Under the pieces are notes generated by a model. It was not told the DNA's origin. It did not search any database and saw nothing but the letters and a program-made list of their open reading frames with translations. A DNA stretch of 13,031 bases from JAHFIW01 sp035495855 (GTDB lineage: Bacteria; Patescibacteriota; Patescibacteriia; SG8-24): the NCBI GenBank assembly GCA_035495855.1, contig DATJFD010000052.1, positions 1 through 13,031 on the forward strand. Reading direction: 5' to 3'. How positions within the stretch are numbered: the stretch's first letter is position 1; each line of letters opens with the position of its first letter. Positions 5,650-12,065 of this stretch are shown here, one piece after another. The translations under genes and the position numbers were made by a program.

Positions 5650-6624
5650 ATGAAACCTGCCATCAAAGGCCTCCATCATGACCACGTCGACGGCAGCCGC
5701 GCCGTGCTCGACGCCCTCGACGACCTGCACCGCATCGCCGGCGAACGGTGCGCGTTCCGCACCGCCGACGAGATCCGCGAGTTCTTCCGGAACACGCACC
5801 AGGACATCGTCGCCAAGTTCTCCGCGGTGACCTCGCTCATGCAGGACGCCGAATCGCTCGCGCTCGTCGGCCGCGCTTACGGCGCCCGCCGCGCCCGCGA
5901 AGGGTATCGGTACGTCGAGGCGAAGTTCGCGCCGCAGTATCACACGGCCGGAGGCCTCACCATGGCCCAGGCCGCGGCCGCGATGTGCGACGGGCTCTGG
6001 AAAGCGCAGGAGGAACACGGCATCCGCATCCTCCCGCAGCTCTGCATCGGCCGCGAGGCCGATCCGGAGAAGGGCACGGAGATCGCCCGCATCGCGCTCG
6101 AGTACGACGGCGCCGTGGCGCTCGATCTCGCCTGCGACGAGGCGGGGCATCCGCCGGAGAAACACCTTCCGGCGTACCGGCTGACGTTCGGATCGAAGGT
6201 CCGGCGCGACTGCCATGCCGGGGAATGGGTGGCGAAGACGCCCGCCGGGACCTACCGGCAGCGATTGCTCGCCAACGTCCGCACGGCCGTGCTGCAGCTG
6301 CGCTGCGACGGCATCGGCCACGCCATCCCGCTGTGCGACGACCCCGGCCTCGTGGCCTACATGGTCGACAACGGCGTTCGCGTGTCCGGCTGTCCCCTGT
6401 CGAACCTGACGTGCAACTGCCTCGATGACGTGGCGGACCTGCGCATCGGCGAACTGCTCGACAAGGGCGTCATCTACACGCTGAATCCCGACGACGACCT
6501 GTTCCTGCCGCCCATGGACGAGGTGGTCGATCGATGCGCCGGCGCGCTGACGCCGGAGCAGCACAGGAAGCTCGAAGAGAACGTCTGGCGCGGCGCCTTC
6601 GCCGCCGACGTCCGCACGCCGTGA
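5650..6624 (+). CDS. Adenosine deaminase-like metal-dependent amidohydrolase
   Basis: The 324-residue product has the length and motif order of the adenosine/adenine deaminase family, which hydrolyses the 6-amino group of purines or purine nucleosides. Visible are HHDHVDGS (9-16; the H-x-H metal ligands and DGS), LDLACDEAG (158-166; family GDE region), CHAGE (188-192; metal ligand H189 and catalytic Glu), GIGHAIPL (221-228; H224), CPLSN (248-252) and NPDDD (279-283; metal-binding Asp). Departures from the usual enzyme are GHA where GHG is common and DDD where DDP is common, so specificity may differ. The ATG at 5650 follows GGAGGAAGG (5633-5641) and starts at the family N-terminus; an upstream frame start at 5587 adds basic residues only. 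Divergent from the transpeptidase; single-gene unit. Confidence 0.85.
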   Translation: MKPAIKGLHHDHVDGSRAVLDALDDLHRIAGERCAFRTADEIREFFRNTHQDIVAKFSAVTSLMQDAESLALVGRAYGARRAREGYRYVEAKFAPQYHTAGGLTMAQAAAAMCDGLWKAQEEHGIRILPQLCIGREADPEKGTEIARIALEYDGAVALDLACDEAGHPPEKHLPAYRLTFGSKVRRDCHAGEWVAKTPAGTYRQRLLANVRTAVLQLRCDGIGHAIPLCDDPGLVAYMVDNGVRVSGCPLSNLTCNCLDDVADLRIGELLDKGVIYTLNPDDDLFLPPMDEVVDRCAGALTPEQHRKLEENVWRGAFAADVRTP

Positions 6625-6639
6625 ACCGGCGTGTTTTTT
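6615..6639 (+). terminator. Intrinsic terminator with stop codon in its loop
   Basis: CACGCCG (6615-6621) pairs perfectly with CGGCGTG (6627-6633), followed by six T residues. The 5-nt loop is TGAAC, so the TGA stop of the deaminase-like gene is exactly the loop start. Confidence 0.85.
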
Positions 6640-6642
6640 ATT

Positions 6643-6706
6643 GTGGACCCCGGGTCAAGCCCGGGGTGACAGGGCAGAACTGTCACCCCGCACTTGATAC
6701 GGGGTC
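6643..6706. repeat. Palindromic intergenic repeat cluster (copy 2)
   Basis: It contains an 8-bp hairpin ACCCCGGG/CCCGGGGT (6647-6654 with 6660-6667). It also has a 10-bp inverted pair GGGGTGACAG (6663-6672) with CTGTCACCCC (6680-6689), and a hairpin ACCCCG/CGGGGT (6685-6690 with 6700-6705). The last unit recurs with one base change at 9894-9919. Same family as 3110-3235 and 9835-9976. Confidence 0.75.
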
Positions 6707-6711
6707 CAGAA

Positions 6712-6735
6712 AAATAAAAGCCCGCGGAGCGGGCT
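6712..6735 (-). terminator. Intrinsic terminator of the small membrane protein gene
   Basis: On the minus strand AGCCCGC (6729-6735) pairs with GCGGGCT (6719-6725) around a 3-nt loop and is followed by TTTATTTT. Confidence 0.8.
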
Positions 6736-6737
6736 GA

Positions 6738-7070
6738 CTAACGCGGGACGAGCGGCTGGCGGACGGAACAGGTCCTTCCTCCGGCGCCGCCGCAGCAGAC
6801 CAGGAACGAGATGCCGCGGCCGTTCGCCGCGGTCGCCCGCACTTCGCAGGCGGACATCTCCCCTTCGCCGCAGCCCTGCTGCCAGGCGACGGTCTGGCCG
6901 CCGTAGCGGGCGGTGATGACCGCGTCATCGAACCCGAGCGCGCGGACGGCATTGTAGACGCCGTCCTCGTCGACAGGCATCGGCGTGACAAGCCCCCAGG
7001 CGATGAGCCCGGTGACGCCGACGATGGCCGCGACGACGGCGAGCAGGGCGAAGAAAGGCTTCTTTGGCAT
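6738..7070 (-). CDS. Small membrane-anchored Cys-rich extracytoplasmic protein
   Basis: The 110-residue product starts MPKKPFF, then a single hydrophobic segment ALLAVVAAIVGVTGLIAWGL (about 8-27) that is a signal anchor or uncleaved signal peptide. The exported part (about 30-110) has five cysteines in its second half (GCGEGEMSACEV, FLVCCGGAGGRTCSVR), which could pair as disulfides. No family is recognised. The ATG at 7070 is preceded by AGGAGG at good spacing; a longer frame to 7130 would read through promoter and leader. It has its own promoter and terminator. Confidence 0.75.
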   Translation of the reverse strand: MPKKPFFALLAVVAAIVGVTGLIAWGLVTPMPVDEDGVYNAVRALGFDDAVITARYGGQTVAWQQGCGEGEMSACEVRATAANGRGISFLVCCGGAGGRTCSVRQPLVPR

Positions 7071-7120
7071 GACGTTCCTCCTGGGAAAAGTGCTGTGCCG
7101 GCCCGAGGGACCGACGCGGG

Positions 7121-7149
7121 AAGGTACCACGGCGCGCCGCCCCGGTCAA
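7121..7149 (-). promoter_or_regulatory. Promoter of the small membrane protein gene
   Basis: TTGACC (7144-7149), 17 bp, TACCTT (7121-7126) on the minus strand. The predicted start is near 7114, with a leader of about 44 nt carrying AGGAGG before the ATG. Confidence 0.55.
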
Positions 7150-7156
7150 CGGGAAG

Positions 7157-7180
7157 AAAAAACCCGCCGGTCGGCGGGTC
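7157..7180 (-). terminator. Intrinsic terminator of the HAD phosphatase gene
   Basis: A 7-bp stem ACCCGCC/GGCGGGT (7162-7168 with 7173-7179) with a 4-nt loop is followed by six T on the minus strand. It matches the cdd terminator (357-379) except for one loop base. Confidence 0.85.
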
Positions 7181-7182
7181 GT

Positions 7183-7830
7183 TCACGGAAAGTGCGGCAG
7201 CAGGTCGAGCAGCGTCGGCGCGATGACGAGCTTCGGCGCGCGGTCGCGCGTCGCCTCGATGCGCTCGATCGGATGGAAACCGCGCGAGCAGATGTACGGC
7301 GTCGCGCCCGCGGCGGCGGCCCCGAGGACGTCCTCCTCGGTGTCGCCGATGACGGCGGTGCGCTCGGGTTCGATCGACGCCTCGGTCATGAGGGCGCGGA
7401 TCGCCGCGGCCTTGTCGAGCACGTCGCCGACGACCCGGAAGAACCGGTCGCCGAAGCCGCTCCTGGCCACGGCCGCGTCGAGCTTGGCGGTCGCGTAGCC
7501 GCTCGCGACGGCGAGCGGATAGCCGCGGAGGTCCAGCGCGACGACGATCTTGGCGGCGTCGGGGAACAGCCCCGGAGGCGCCCCCTTCTCCTTGAACCCC
7601 TCGGCCATGATGGCGTTGAGGTCCTTGGCCGTGACGTCCGCGGGGATGCCGCGGGGCCAGTAGAAGGACGTCATGAAGTCGGCGGCGACCTCGTGGCGGT
7701 ACTCGTCGAGCGTCGGACAGGGCAGGCCGTAGTGGCGGAAGATCCGCTGCACGCCGCATTCGTAGATGTGGTGCAGGTCGTCCTGCAGCGTGCCGTTCCA
7801 ATCGAAGATCACCAAGTCATGTTTTCGCAT
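7183..7830 (-). CDS. HAD-superfamily hydrolase (phosphatase-like)
   Basis: The 215-residue product is a haloacid dehalogenase-superfamily enzyme, probably a small-molecule phosphatase of the phosphoglycolate phosphatase-like branch. Motif I is FDWNGTL (9-15) with nucleophile D10; motif II is S110 in AVASGY; motif III is K140 in LDKAAA; motif IV is GDTEED (162-167). Residues about 18-85 form the helical cap expected of C1-cap enzymes. The second motif I acid, normally Asp, is Asn here (D-W-N). Such DWNGT members exist, but the change removes the usual general acid/base, so catalysis may be altered. The ATG at 7830 follows AAGGAGG; upstream in-frame starts lie in leader sequence. Substrate unknown. 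Confidence 0.85.
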   Translation of the reverse strand: MRKHDLVIFDWNGTLQDDLHHIYECGVQRIFRHYGLPCPTLDEYRHEVAADFMTSFYWPRGIPADVTAKDLNAIMAEGFKEKGAPPGLFPDAAKIVVALDLRGYPLAVASGYATAKLDAAVARSGFGDRFFRVVGDVLDKAAAIRALMTEASIEPERTAVIGDTEEDVLGAAAAGATPYICSRGFHPIERIEATRDRAPKLVIAPTLLDLLPHFP

Positions 7831-7859
7831 TCGTTCCTCCTTCGGAAGGTGCTGACCGC

Positions 7860-7888
7860 ATTCCATCGGAACGCCTTTCAAAAGACAA
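7860..7888 (-). promoter_or_regulatory. Candidate promoter of the HAD gene
   Basis: TTGTCT (7883-7888), 17 bp, TGGAAT (7860-7865) on the minus strand; the -10 match is weak. Confidence 0.35.
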
Positions 7889-7972
7889 GACCACGTGAAA
7901 AAGGGAAAAGCAAAAAGCTTAGAGGAAGGCCCATCCTCTGAACTTTTCGCTCTTCACTCTTCTCTTTTCACC
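7882..7972. repeat. Imperfect purine/pyrimidine inverted repeat
   Basis: A purine-rich arm (about 7893-7929, GTGAAAAAGGG...) faces a pyrimidine-rich arm (about 7935-7971, ...CTTTTCAC) around a 7-nt loop flanked by AGAGGA/TCCTCT. The arms are complementary with several mismatches. CTCTTCTCTTTTCAC at 7957-7971 recurs exactly at 10030-10044. It lies between two divergent genes. Confidence 0.6.
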
Positions 7973-8037
7973 TCGGTTCGGCTACCGTCTGACCGCGTTC
8001 ATTGCCAAGTCGCACGCAACGAAAGGACGGGAGCAGA

Positions 8038-9798
8038 ATGGCTTCACCTGATGATTTCAGCACGCTCGGGGAGATGTTCGAGCGGAGCGCGGACCTCTAC
8101 GGCCCGCGCCCGCTGTTCGGCACCAAACGGCAGGGCGGATGGTCCTGGATGACCTACGCCGAGTTCAAGGACGCGGTCGACGCGTTCAAGAAGGCCCTCT
8201 ATACGCACGGCGTCCGGCGGGGAGACCGCGTCTGCGCGATCTCAGCCAACACCGTGGAATGGGCGGCCGCGGCCTATGCCTGCTATGCGCTCGGCGCGGT
8301 CTACGTGCCGATGTACGAATCGCAGTCCGAGAAGGAATGGGCCTTCATCGTGAAGGACTCGGGCGCGAAGGTGCTGCTCACGGCGACCGAAGGGATCGGC
8401 GACCGGTACATGCAGCACGCGCCGGGCGGTCCGGTCCGCCTGCTGGGCATGGACCTCAACGTCTACCGCGCCTATCCGGGCACGCAGCTGATGCAGGACG
8501 ATCCGCCTCCCCCTTCCCCCGACGACGTCGCCTGCTTCGTCTACACCTCCGGCACCACCGGCGACCCGAAAGGCGTCGTGCTCACGCACGCCAACATCAT
8601 CTCGAACATCAAAGGCGTCCTCGGCCTCGGGATGATCAGCGAGGAGGACCGCAGCCTGTCGTTCCTGCCGTGGGCCCACGCCATGGGCCACACCTGCGAA
8701 CTGCACGGCCTGGTCTGCATGGGCGCGTCGATCGCCATCTGCGAAGGCGTCGAGAAGATCGTCTCGAACCTCGCTGAGGTGCGTCCGACGGTGCTGTTCG
8801 CGGTCCCGAGGATCTTCAACAAGATCTACAACGGCGTCCGCAAGCAGATGGAGGAGAAACCCGAGTTCGTGCAATGGATCTTCGAAGGCGGCCTGGCCGC
8901 GGCGAAGAAGCACAAGCGCGGGTCCGCGCTGGCCATCACCGAATCGGTGAAGCTGACGCTCGCTGAGCGGATCATCTTCTCGAAGATCCGGAGGAAGTTC
9001 GGCGGCCGCCTGCGGCTCGCCGTCTCCGGCGCCGCCGCGCTCTCGCACGACGTCGCGGAGTTCATCGACGCGCTGGGCATCGAGGTCTACGAAGGCTACG
9101 GCCTCTCCGAGACCAGCCCCATCGTGAGCGTGAACTTCCCCGGCAACCGGAAGCTCGGCACGGTCGGCAAGCCCATCGCGGGCGTCCAGGTCACGCTCGA
9201 CGAGAGCGCATCGGACGAGCCCGGCCAGGGCGAGCTCATCATCCGCGGACCGAACGTCATGCGCGGCTACCACGCGCGTCCCGAGGAGAGCGCCGCGGTC
9301 TTCACGCCCGACGGCGGGTTCAAGACCGGCGACCTCGGCCGCATCGACGCGGACGGGTACATCTCCATCACCGGGCGCATCAAGGAGCAGTACAAGCTGG
9401 AGAACGGCAAGTACGTGGCGCCCGCGCCGATCGAGGAGCAGCTGAAGCTCTCGCCGCTCATCGCCAACGCTATGGTCTGCGGGGCCAACAAGCCGTTCAA
9501 CGTCGCGCTCATCGTCGCCGACATGGCGGCGGTCAAGGCGAAGCTCTACGGAGACCAGCCGGTCATCCCGGGCCACGCGCCCGAGACGCTGCTCGCCGAC
9601 GGCCGCGTGCACGAGGCCTTCGCGGCCGAGATCGAACGCCTCACGGCGGAGATCAAGGGCTACGAGCGCATCAAGAAGTTCGCGCTCATCGCGGACGACT
9701 TCACGCAGGAGAACGGCATGCTCACGCCGACGCTCAAGCTCAAGCGCCGCAACGTGCTGGCGCGATGGGGCTCGGAGATCGAGAAGCTGTACGCGTGA
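8038..9798 (+). CDS. Long-chain fatty acid-CoA ligase (AMP-forming)
   Basis: The 586-residue product activates fatty acids with ATP to acyl-AMP and then acyl-CoA, for lipid synthesis or fatty acid use, at the inner face of the membrane or in the cytosol. It has the full adenylate-forming set: the P-loop-like YTSGTTGDPKG (169-179), FLPWAHAMGHTCE (209-221) typical of long-chain enzymes, YGLSET (354-359), TGDLGRID (430-437), the hinge GRIKEQYKLENGKYV (446-460) and the C-terminal LTPTLKLKRR (562-571) with the late lysine(s). The length is normal for FadD15-type ligases. The start at 8038 follows GGGAGC at usual spacing; an ATG at 8002 adds 12 basic residues. A weak -10-like TACCGT (7983-7988) lacks a good -35. 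Single-gene unit, divergent from the HAD gene. Confidence 0.93.
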   Translation: MASPDDFSTLGEMFERSADLYGPRPLFGTKRQGGWSWMTYAEFKDAVDAFKKALYTHGVRRGDRVCAISANTVEWAAAAYACYALGAVYVPMYESQSEKEWAFIVKDSGAKVLLTATEGIGDRYMQHAPGGPVRLLGMDLNVYRAYPGTQLMQDDPPPPSPDDVACFVYTSGTTGDPKGVVLTHANIISNIKGVLGLGMISEEDRSLSFLPWAHAMGHTCELHGLVCMGASIAICEGVEKIVSNLAEVRPTVLFAVPRIFNKIYNGVRKQMEEKPEFVQWIFEGGLAAAKKHKRGSALAITESVKLTLAERIIFSKIRRKFGGRLRLAVSGAAALSHDVAEFIDALGIEVYEGYGLSETSPIVSVNFPGNRKLGTVGKPIAGVQVTLDESASDEPGQGELIIRGPNVMRGYHARPEESAAVFTPDGGFKTGDLGRIDADGYISITGRIKEQYKLENGKYVAPAPIEEQLKLSPLIANAMVCGANKPFNVALIVADMAAVKAKLYGDQPVIPGHAPETLLADGRVHEAFAAEIERLTAEIKGYERIKKFALIADDFTQENGMLTPTLKLKRRNVLARWGSEIEKLYA

Positions 9799-9803
9799 CG
9801 ACG

Positions 9804-9829
9804 GACCCGGAACTTTCCGGGTCTTTTTT
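9804..9829 (+). terminator. Intrinsic terminator of the acyl-CoA ligase gene
   Basis: GACCCGG (9804-9810) pairs with CCGGGTC (9817-9823) around AACTTT, followed by a T run. It lies 5 nt after the stop codon. Confidence 0.9.
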
Positions 9830-9834
9830 GTCCT

Positions 9835-9976
9835 GGACCCCGGCTCGCGGGCCGGGGTGACAGCATTCATTTGTCATCCCGCCTACAAAAAAATGTCACC
9901 CCGCACTTGATGCGGGGTCTCCCGCCTGTGGCGGGACCCCGCCGTCTTTGATGAGAGGAATGTGGCGGGGCAGAAA
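9835..9976. repeat. Palindromic intergenic repeat cluster (copy 3)
   Basis: The cluster runs as CCCCGGC..GCCGGGG near 9838-9857, a GTCATCCCGCC unit, ACCCCGC..GCGGGGT near 9898-9918, then CCCGCC..GGCGGG and a GGCGGGGC end. 9918-9957 is identical to 3135-3174, and 9894-9919 is nearly identical to 6681-6706. Thus it combines units of both other clusters. It holds no gene. Confidence 0.75.
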
Positions 9977-9978
9977 AA

Positions 9979-10008
9979 ATAAAAACGCCCCGGGCGATGC
10001 CCGGGGCG
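9979..10008 (-). terminator. Intrinsic terminator of the LemA/TPM-like unit
   Basis: A 10-bp GC-only stem (9986-9995 with 9999-10008, 3-nt loop) is followed on the minus strand by TTTTTATTTTTT. This is the strongest terminator in the window. Confidence 0.9.
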
Positions 10009-10022
10009 CTGATGAGACACTG

Positions 10023-10052
10023 CTTTTCTCTCTTCTCTTTTCACTCTTCTCT
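10023..10052. repeat. Pyrimidine tract related to the other purine/pyrimidine repeats
   Basis: A CTTTTCTCTCTT-type tract directly follows the LemA-like stop codon. Its 10030-10044 matches 7957-7971 exactly over 15 nt. Only one arm is seen here. Confidence 0.45.
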
Positions 10053-10608
10053 ATCGAAGCTGCACCGGCTCATCGCGGCCGCGGCGGAAGCTGTCTTCCG
10101 TGCGGTCGGACGTGACGATGTTGTACTTCGAGAGGTCGATGTGCGGGAAGCGGAACCAGACGTTCACGAACGCCGCGCGGTTGCTGTTCAGCACGACCTC
10201 GTACTGGCGCTTCTTGTCGATGAGCTGCTGCTGGTCGGCCATGAACGAGGCGCGGCCGGCGGCGATCGAGCGCTGCAGCTGCGTGTACACCTCGGGCGCG
10301 AGCTGCGGGTTGTGCTCGTGGATGAACTGGATGACCGCCTGCGAGCCGTTCTCGCCGTAGCGTCCTTCCATCGCGCCGTCGAACAGCTTCTTCAGATCGT
10401 CGGCGTACATCGACGTCACCTGCGACTGCTCGCGGAACGACTTCCACATGTTGTCGTAGTTGTTCTTGTTCTGGTCGTACTGCGCCTTGACCGCGGCCTC
10501 GAGGGAGACGCAATCGCTCCTGAAGCTGAGCGCGGTGCCGACGTAGATGACGAGGAACAGGGCGAGCACGCCGAGGCCTGCGTAGATGCCGATCTTCTTG
10601 GTTTCCAT
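10051..10608 (-). CDS. LemA-family-like membrane-anchored protein
   Basis: The 185-residue product starts METKKIG, then one membrane segment (about 6-25) and a long helical extracytoplasmic part. Residues about 31-60 (SLEAAVKAQYDQNKNNYDNM) followed by long Gln/Glu/Asn-rich helices, and a C-terminal segment FVNVWFRFPHIDLSKYNI (about 148-167), fit the LemA plan of an N-terminal anchor and helical bundle. The match is by pattern, so confidence is moderate. AAAGGAG lies 8 nt before the ATG at 10608. It is the second gene of a unit, 45 nt after the Cys-rich TPM-like protein; LemA genes are frequently next to TPM-domain membrane proteins, which supports both calls. The cellular role of LemA is not established. 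Confidence 0.65.
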   Translation of the reverse strand: METKKIGIYAGLGVLALFLVIYVGTALSFRSDCVSLEAAVKAQYDQNKNNYDNMWKSFREQSQVTSMYADDLKKLFDGAMEGRYGENGSQAVIQFIHEHNPQLAPEVYTQLQRSIAAGRASFMADQQQLIDKKRQYEVVLNSNRAAFVNVWFRFPHIDLSKYNIVTSDRTEDSFRRGRDEPVQLR

Positions 10609-10653
10609 CTGAAGGACTCCTTTTTTCTTGTTCTGCGGGTTGAGGGTTCGGGA

Positions 10654-11787
10654 CTACCACGAGCGCCGGCCATAGCCGGAGCCGTAGCGCGGGCTTCCGT
10701 CGCCGAAGGGATCGGCGACCCAGAAGTACCAGGTGAGACCGAGCGATGCGAGGCAACCCAGGACGAAGAGCAGCCAGCACGCCCACGACGGCGGCTCGAT
10801 GGTCGAGCGGAGATATTCGAAGTCGGCCATGGGCCGTCGGACGAACTTGGCGCGGACCTCCTCCGCGACGACGCTCAGCACGGCGTCGCCGTCGAACGTC
10901 CTCATGCCGGCGATGCGGTCGCGGATCGCGAGCTTCACCTCCTCGTTCCTGGTCCACGACATGACGCCGGCCCAGGCGATCTCCGGGAAGTTCGGCGCGC
11001 CGATGACGACCACGAGGTCGTTCTTCTTGCCGCCGAGCCACGCTTCGCGCAGCCCTTCCAGATACGCCTGGTCGCCTTCGTTCACGACGATGACCGTGAT
11101 GTTGACCTGCTTGGGAGAGCCCAGCGTCGCGTTGATCTCTGACAGCCGCGCGCTGAGGCGCTGCCGGTCAGGGACCGTGACGCCCACCGCGAGGAGCCTG
11201 TCCGCGCGGTAGTAGTCGTACACCGAAGGATACGCGGGGATCCTCCCCTGGAACCTCGCCGCCGCGCCCGTGCGCCGCAGGATGGTGTCGGGGTTCCCCT
11301 TGATGTAGTTCGTGTACGAATGCTCGACCGCGGTCGGTTCGCCGAGGTAGATGGCGTTCCATCGGGCCGGCGCCGACGAGCCGGGGCTGTTGCAGCCGTC
11401 GTGGAACACATGCTCGCCGTTCGACGAGCTCGCGTCCCAGGTCAGGTCGCCGTCCCAGCCGGTCTTGCGGCCGCCGTGGTGATAACACGTGTCGCATTCC
11501 GTGTGGCAGCTGCGATTCTTGCCGCTGCCGCTGCACACCTCGTGGCAGTCGCAGGAATACGTATGGCAGCACCGCTCACGCCCGGCCGTCTTGCTCGCGA
11601 TGACGCCGTTCCAGATCTCGGTGTCCGAGGTCTGGGCGTGCAAGGCGATGAGATAGCCGACGACGATGAGCAGGACCACGACGGCTTCCTGCGCGATGAG
11701 CTCCTTCCAGGTGATGAGGCCTTTGCCGAGCAGGAGCCCCGCCAGGCCGATCAGCACCGGAACGAACAACAGTCCGAAGAGGACCAT
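10654..11787 (-). CDS. Membrane protein with extracytoplasmic Cys/His-rich module and TPM-like domain
   Basis: The 377-residue product has two N-terminal membrane helices (about 3-20 and 34-50). Next comes a Cys/His-rich module with eight Cys at 73, 74, 79, 81, 85, 94, 98 and 101 and His at 75, 82, 95, 103 and 104, which could bind metal or form disulfides. A Trp/Asp/Ser-rich linker (110-160) follows. A domain at about 195-320 contains ITVIVVNEGDQAYLEGLREAW then GGKKNDLVVVIGAP, which resembles the TPM (YgcG/TLP18.3) domain. A third membrane helix (335-356) precedes a basic GSGYGRRSW tail. Charges suggest N-out, with the large domain outside. ATG 11787 follows AAAGGAG. It precedes the LemA-like gene. 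The TPM call is by pattern and the Cys module is unassigned. Confidence 0.7.
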   Translation of the reverse strand: MVLFGLLFVPVLIGLAGLLLGKGLITWKELIAQEAVVVLLIVVGYLIALHAQTSDTEIWNGVIASKTAGRERCCHTYSCDCHEVCSGSGKNRSCHTECDTCYHHGGRKTGWDGDLTWDASSSNGEHVFHDGCNSPGSSAPARWNAIYLGEPTAVEHSYTNYIKGNPDTILRRTGAAARFQGRIPAYPSVYDYYRADRLLAVGVTVPDRQRLSARLSEINATLGSPKQVNITVIVVNEGDQAYLEGLREAWLGGKKNDLVVVIGAPNFPEIAWAGVMSWTRNEEVKLAIRDRIAGMRTFDGDAVLSVVAEEVRAKFVRRPMADFEYLRSTIEPPSWACWLLFVLGCLASLGLTWYFWVADPFGDGSPRYGSGYGRRSW

Positions 11788-11856
11788 GGGCGCTCCTTTC
11801 CGTGATGCGGGTTGTGAACGTGCTTCGTCCGCGCGCACATGCGCAGGGAACACCGC

Positions 11857-11885
11857 AGCCTAGCAGAAAACGGCTCGGCGGTCAA
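11857..11885 (-). promoter_or_regulatory. Promoter of the TPM-like/LemA-like unit
   Basis: TTGACC (11880-11885), 17 bp, TAGGCT (11857-11862) on the minus strand. The predicted start near 11850 gives a 63-nt leader ending with AAAGGAG before the ATG. It is back-to-back with the tRNA-Ile promoter. Confidence 0.6.
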
Positions 11886-11899
11886 CGGCGGGGCGGCGA

Positions 11900-11936
11900 T
11901 TGCCGTGCGTCCGTCATTCCGCTAATCTGCTATCCT
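11900..11936 (+). promoter_or_regulatory. Candidate promoter of tRNA-Ile
   Basis: TTGCCG (11900-11905), 17 bp, TAATCT (11923-11928) would start near 11935, 13 nt before the tRNA. An overlapping alternative is an extended -10, TGCTATCCT (11928-11936), without a good -35. Confidence 0.45.
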
Positions 11937-11947
11937 TGATGGCACAG

Positions 11948-12019
11948 CGGCCCGTAGCTCAATGGTAGAGCACCACCCTTATAAGGTGGCCGTCGATGGT
12001 TCGATCCCATCCGGGCCGA
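11948..12019 (+). tRNA. tRNA-Ile (anticodon TAT/UAU)
   Basis: The cloverleaf is fully paired: acceptor CGGCCCG/CGGGCCG (7 bp), D stem GCTC/GAGC with loop AATGGTA, anticodon stem CCACC/GGTGG around CTTATAA, 5-nt variable region, and T stem GATGG/CCATC around TTCGATC. The discriminator is A at 12019. The anticodon at 11980-11982 is TAT, which reads AUA. Two E. coli isoleucine identity pairs, C4-G69 and U12-A23, are present; C29-G41 is A-U instead. CCA is not encoded (CCG follows), unlike the tRNA-Val here. Most bacteria read AUA with a CAU anticodon modified to lysidine by TilS, so UAU is unusual. Confidence 0.93.
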
Positions 12020-12027
12020 CCGAAGAA

Positions 12028-12048
12028 GATCCCGTGCGGGGTCTTTTT
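12028..12048 (+). terminator. Intrinsic terminator of tRNA-Ile
   Basis: GATCCC (12028-12033) pairs with GGGGTC (12038-12043), including one T-G pair, followed by a T run. Confidence 0.8.
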
Positions 12049-12065
12049 CTTTTTCTGCTCCAGCA

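Noticed and set aside
5554..6564. 336-codon minus-strand frame opposite the deaminase-like gene
   Set aside because: High-GC antisense shadow; the plus-strand frame has catalytic motifs, RBS and terminator.
6683..7801. 372-codon minus-strand frame spanning the HAD and small membrane protein genes
   Set aside because: It runs across two real genes, a terminator and a promoter in another frame; product is Arg/Pro/Ala-rich.
8242..9870. 542-codon minus-strand frame opposite the acyl-CoA ligase
   Set aside because: Compositional shadow of the ligase gene; product is low-complexity Arg/Asp/Val/Leu.
11978..11984. Reading the anticodon of the second tRNA as TTA or ATA by shifting the loop
   Set aside because: The five-pair stem CCACC/GGTGG fixes a 7-nt loop CTTATAA with T33 and places TAT at 34-36.
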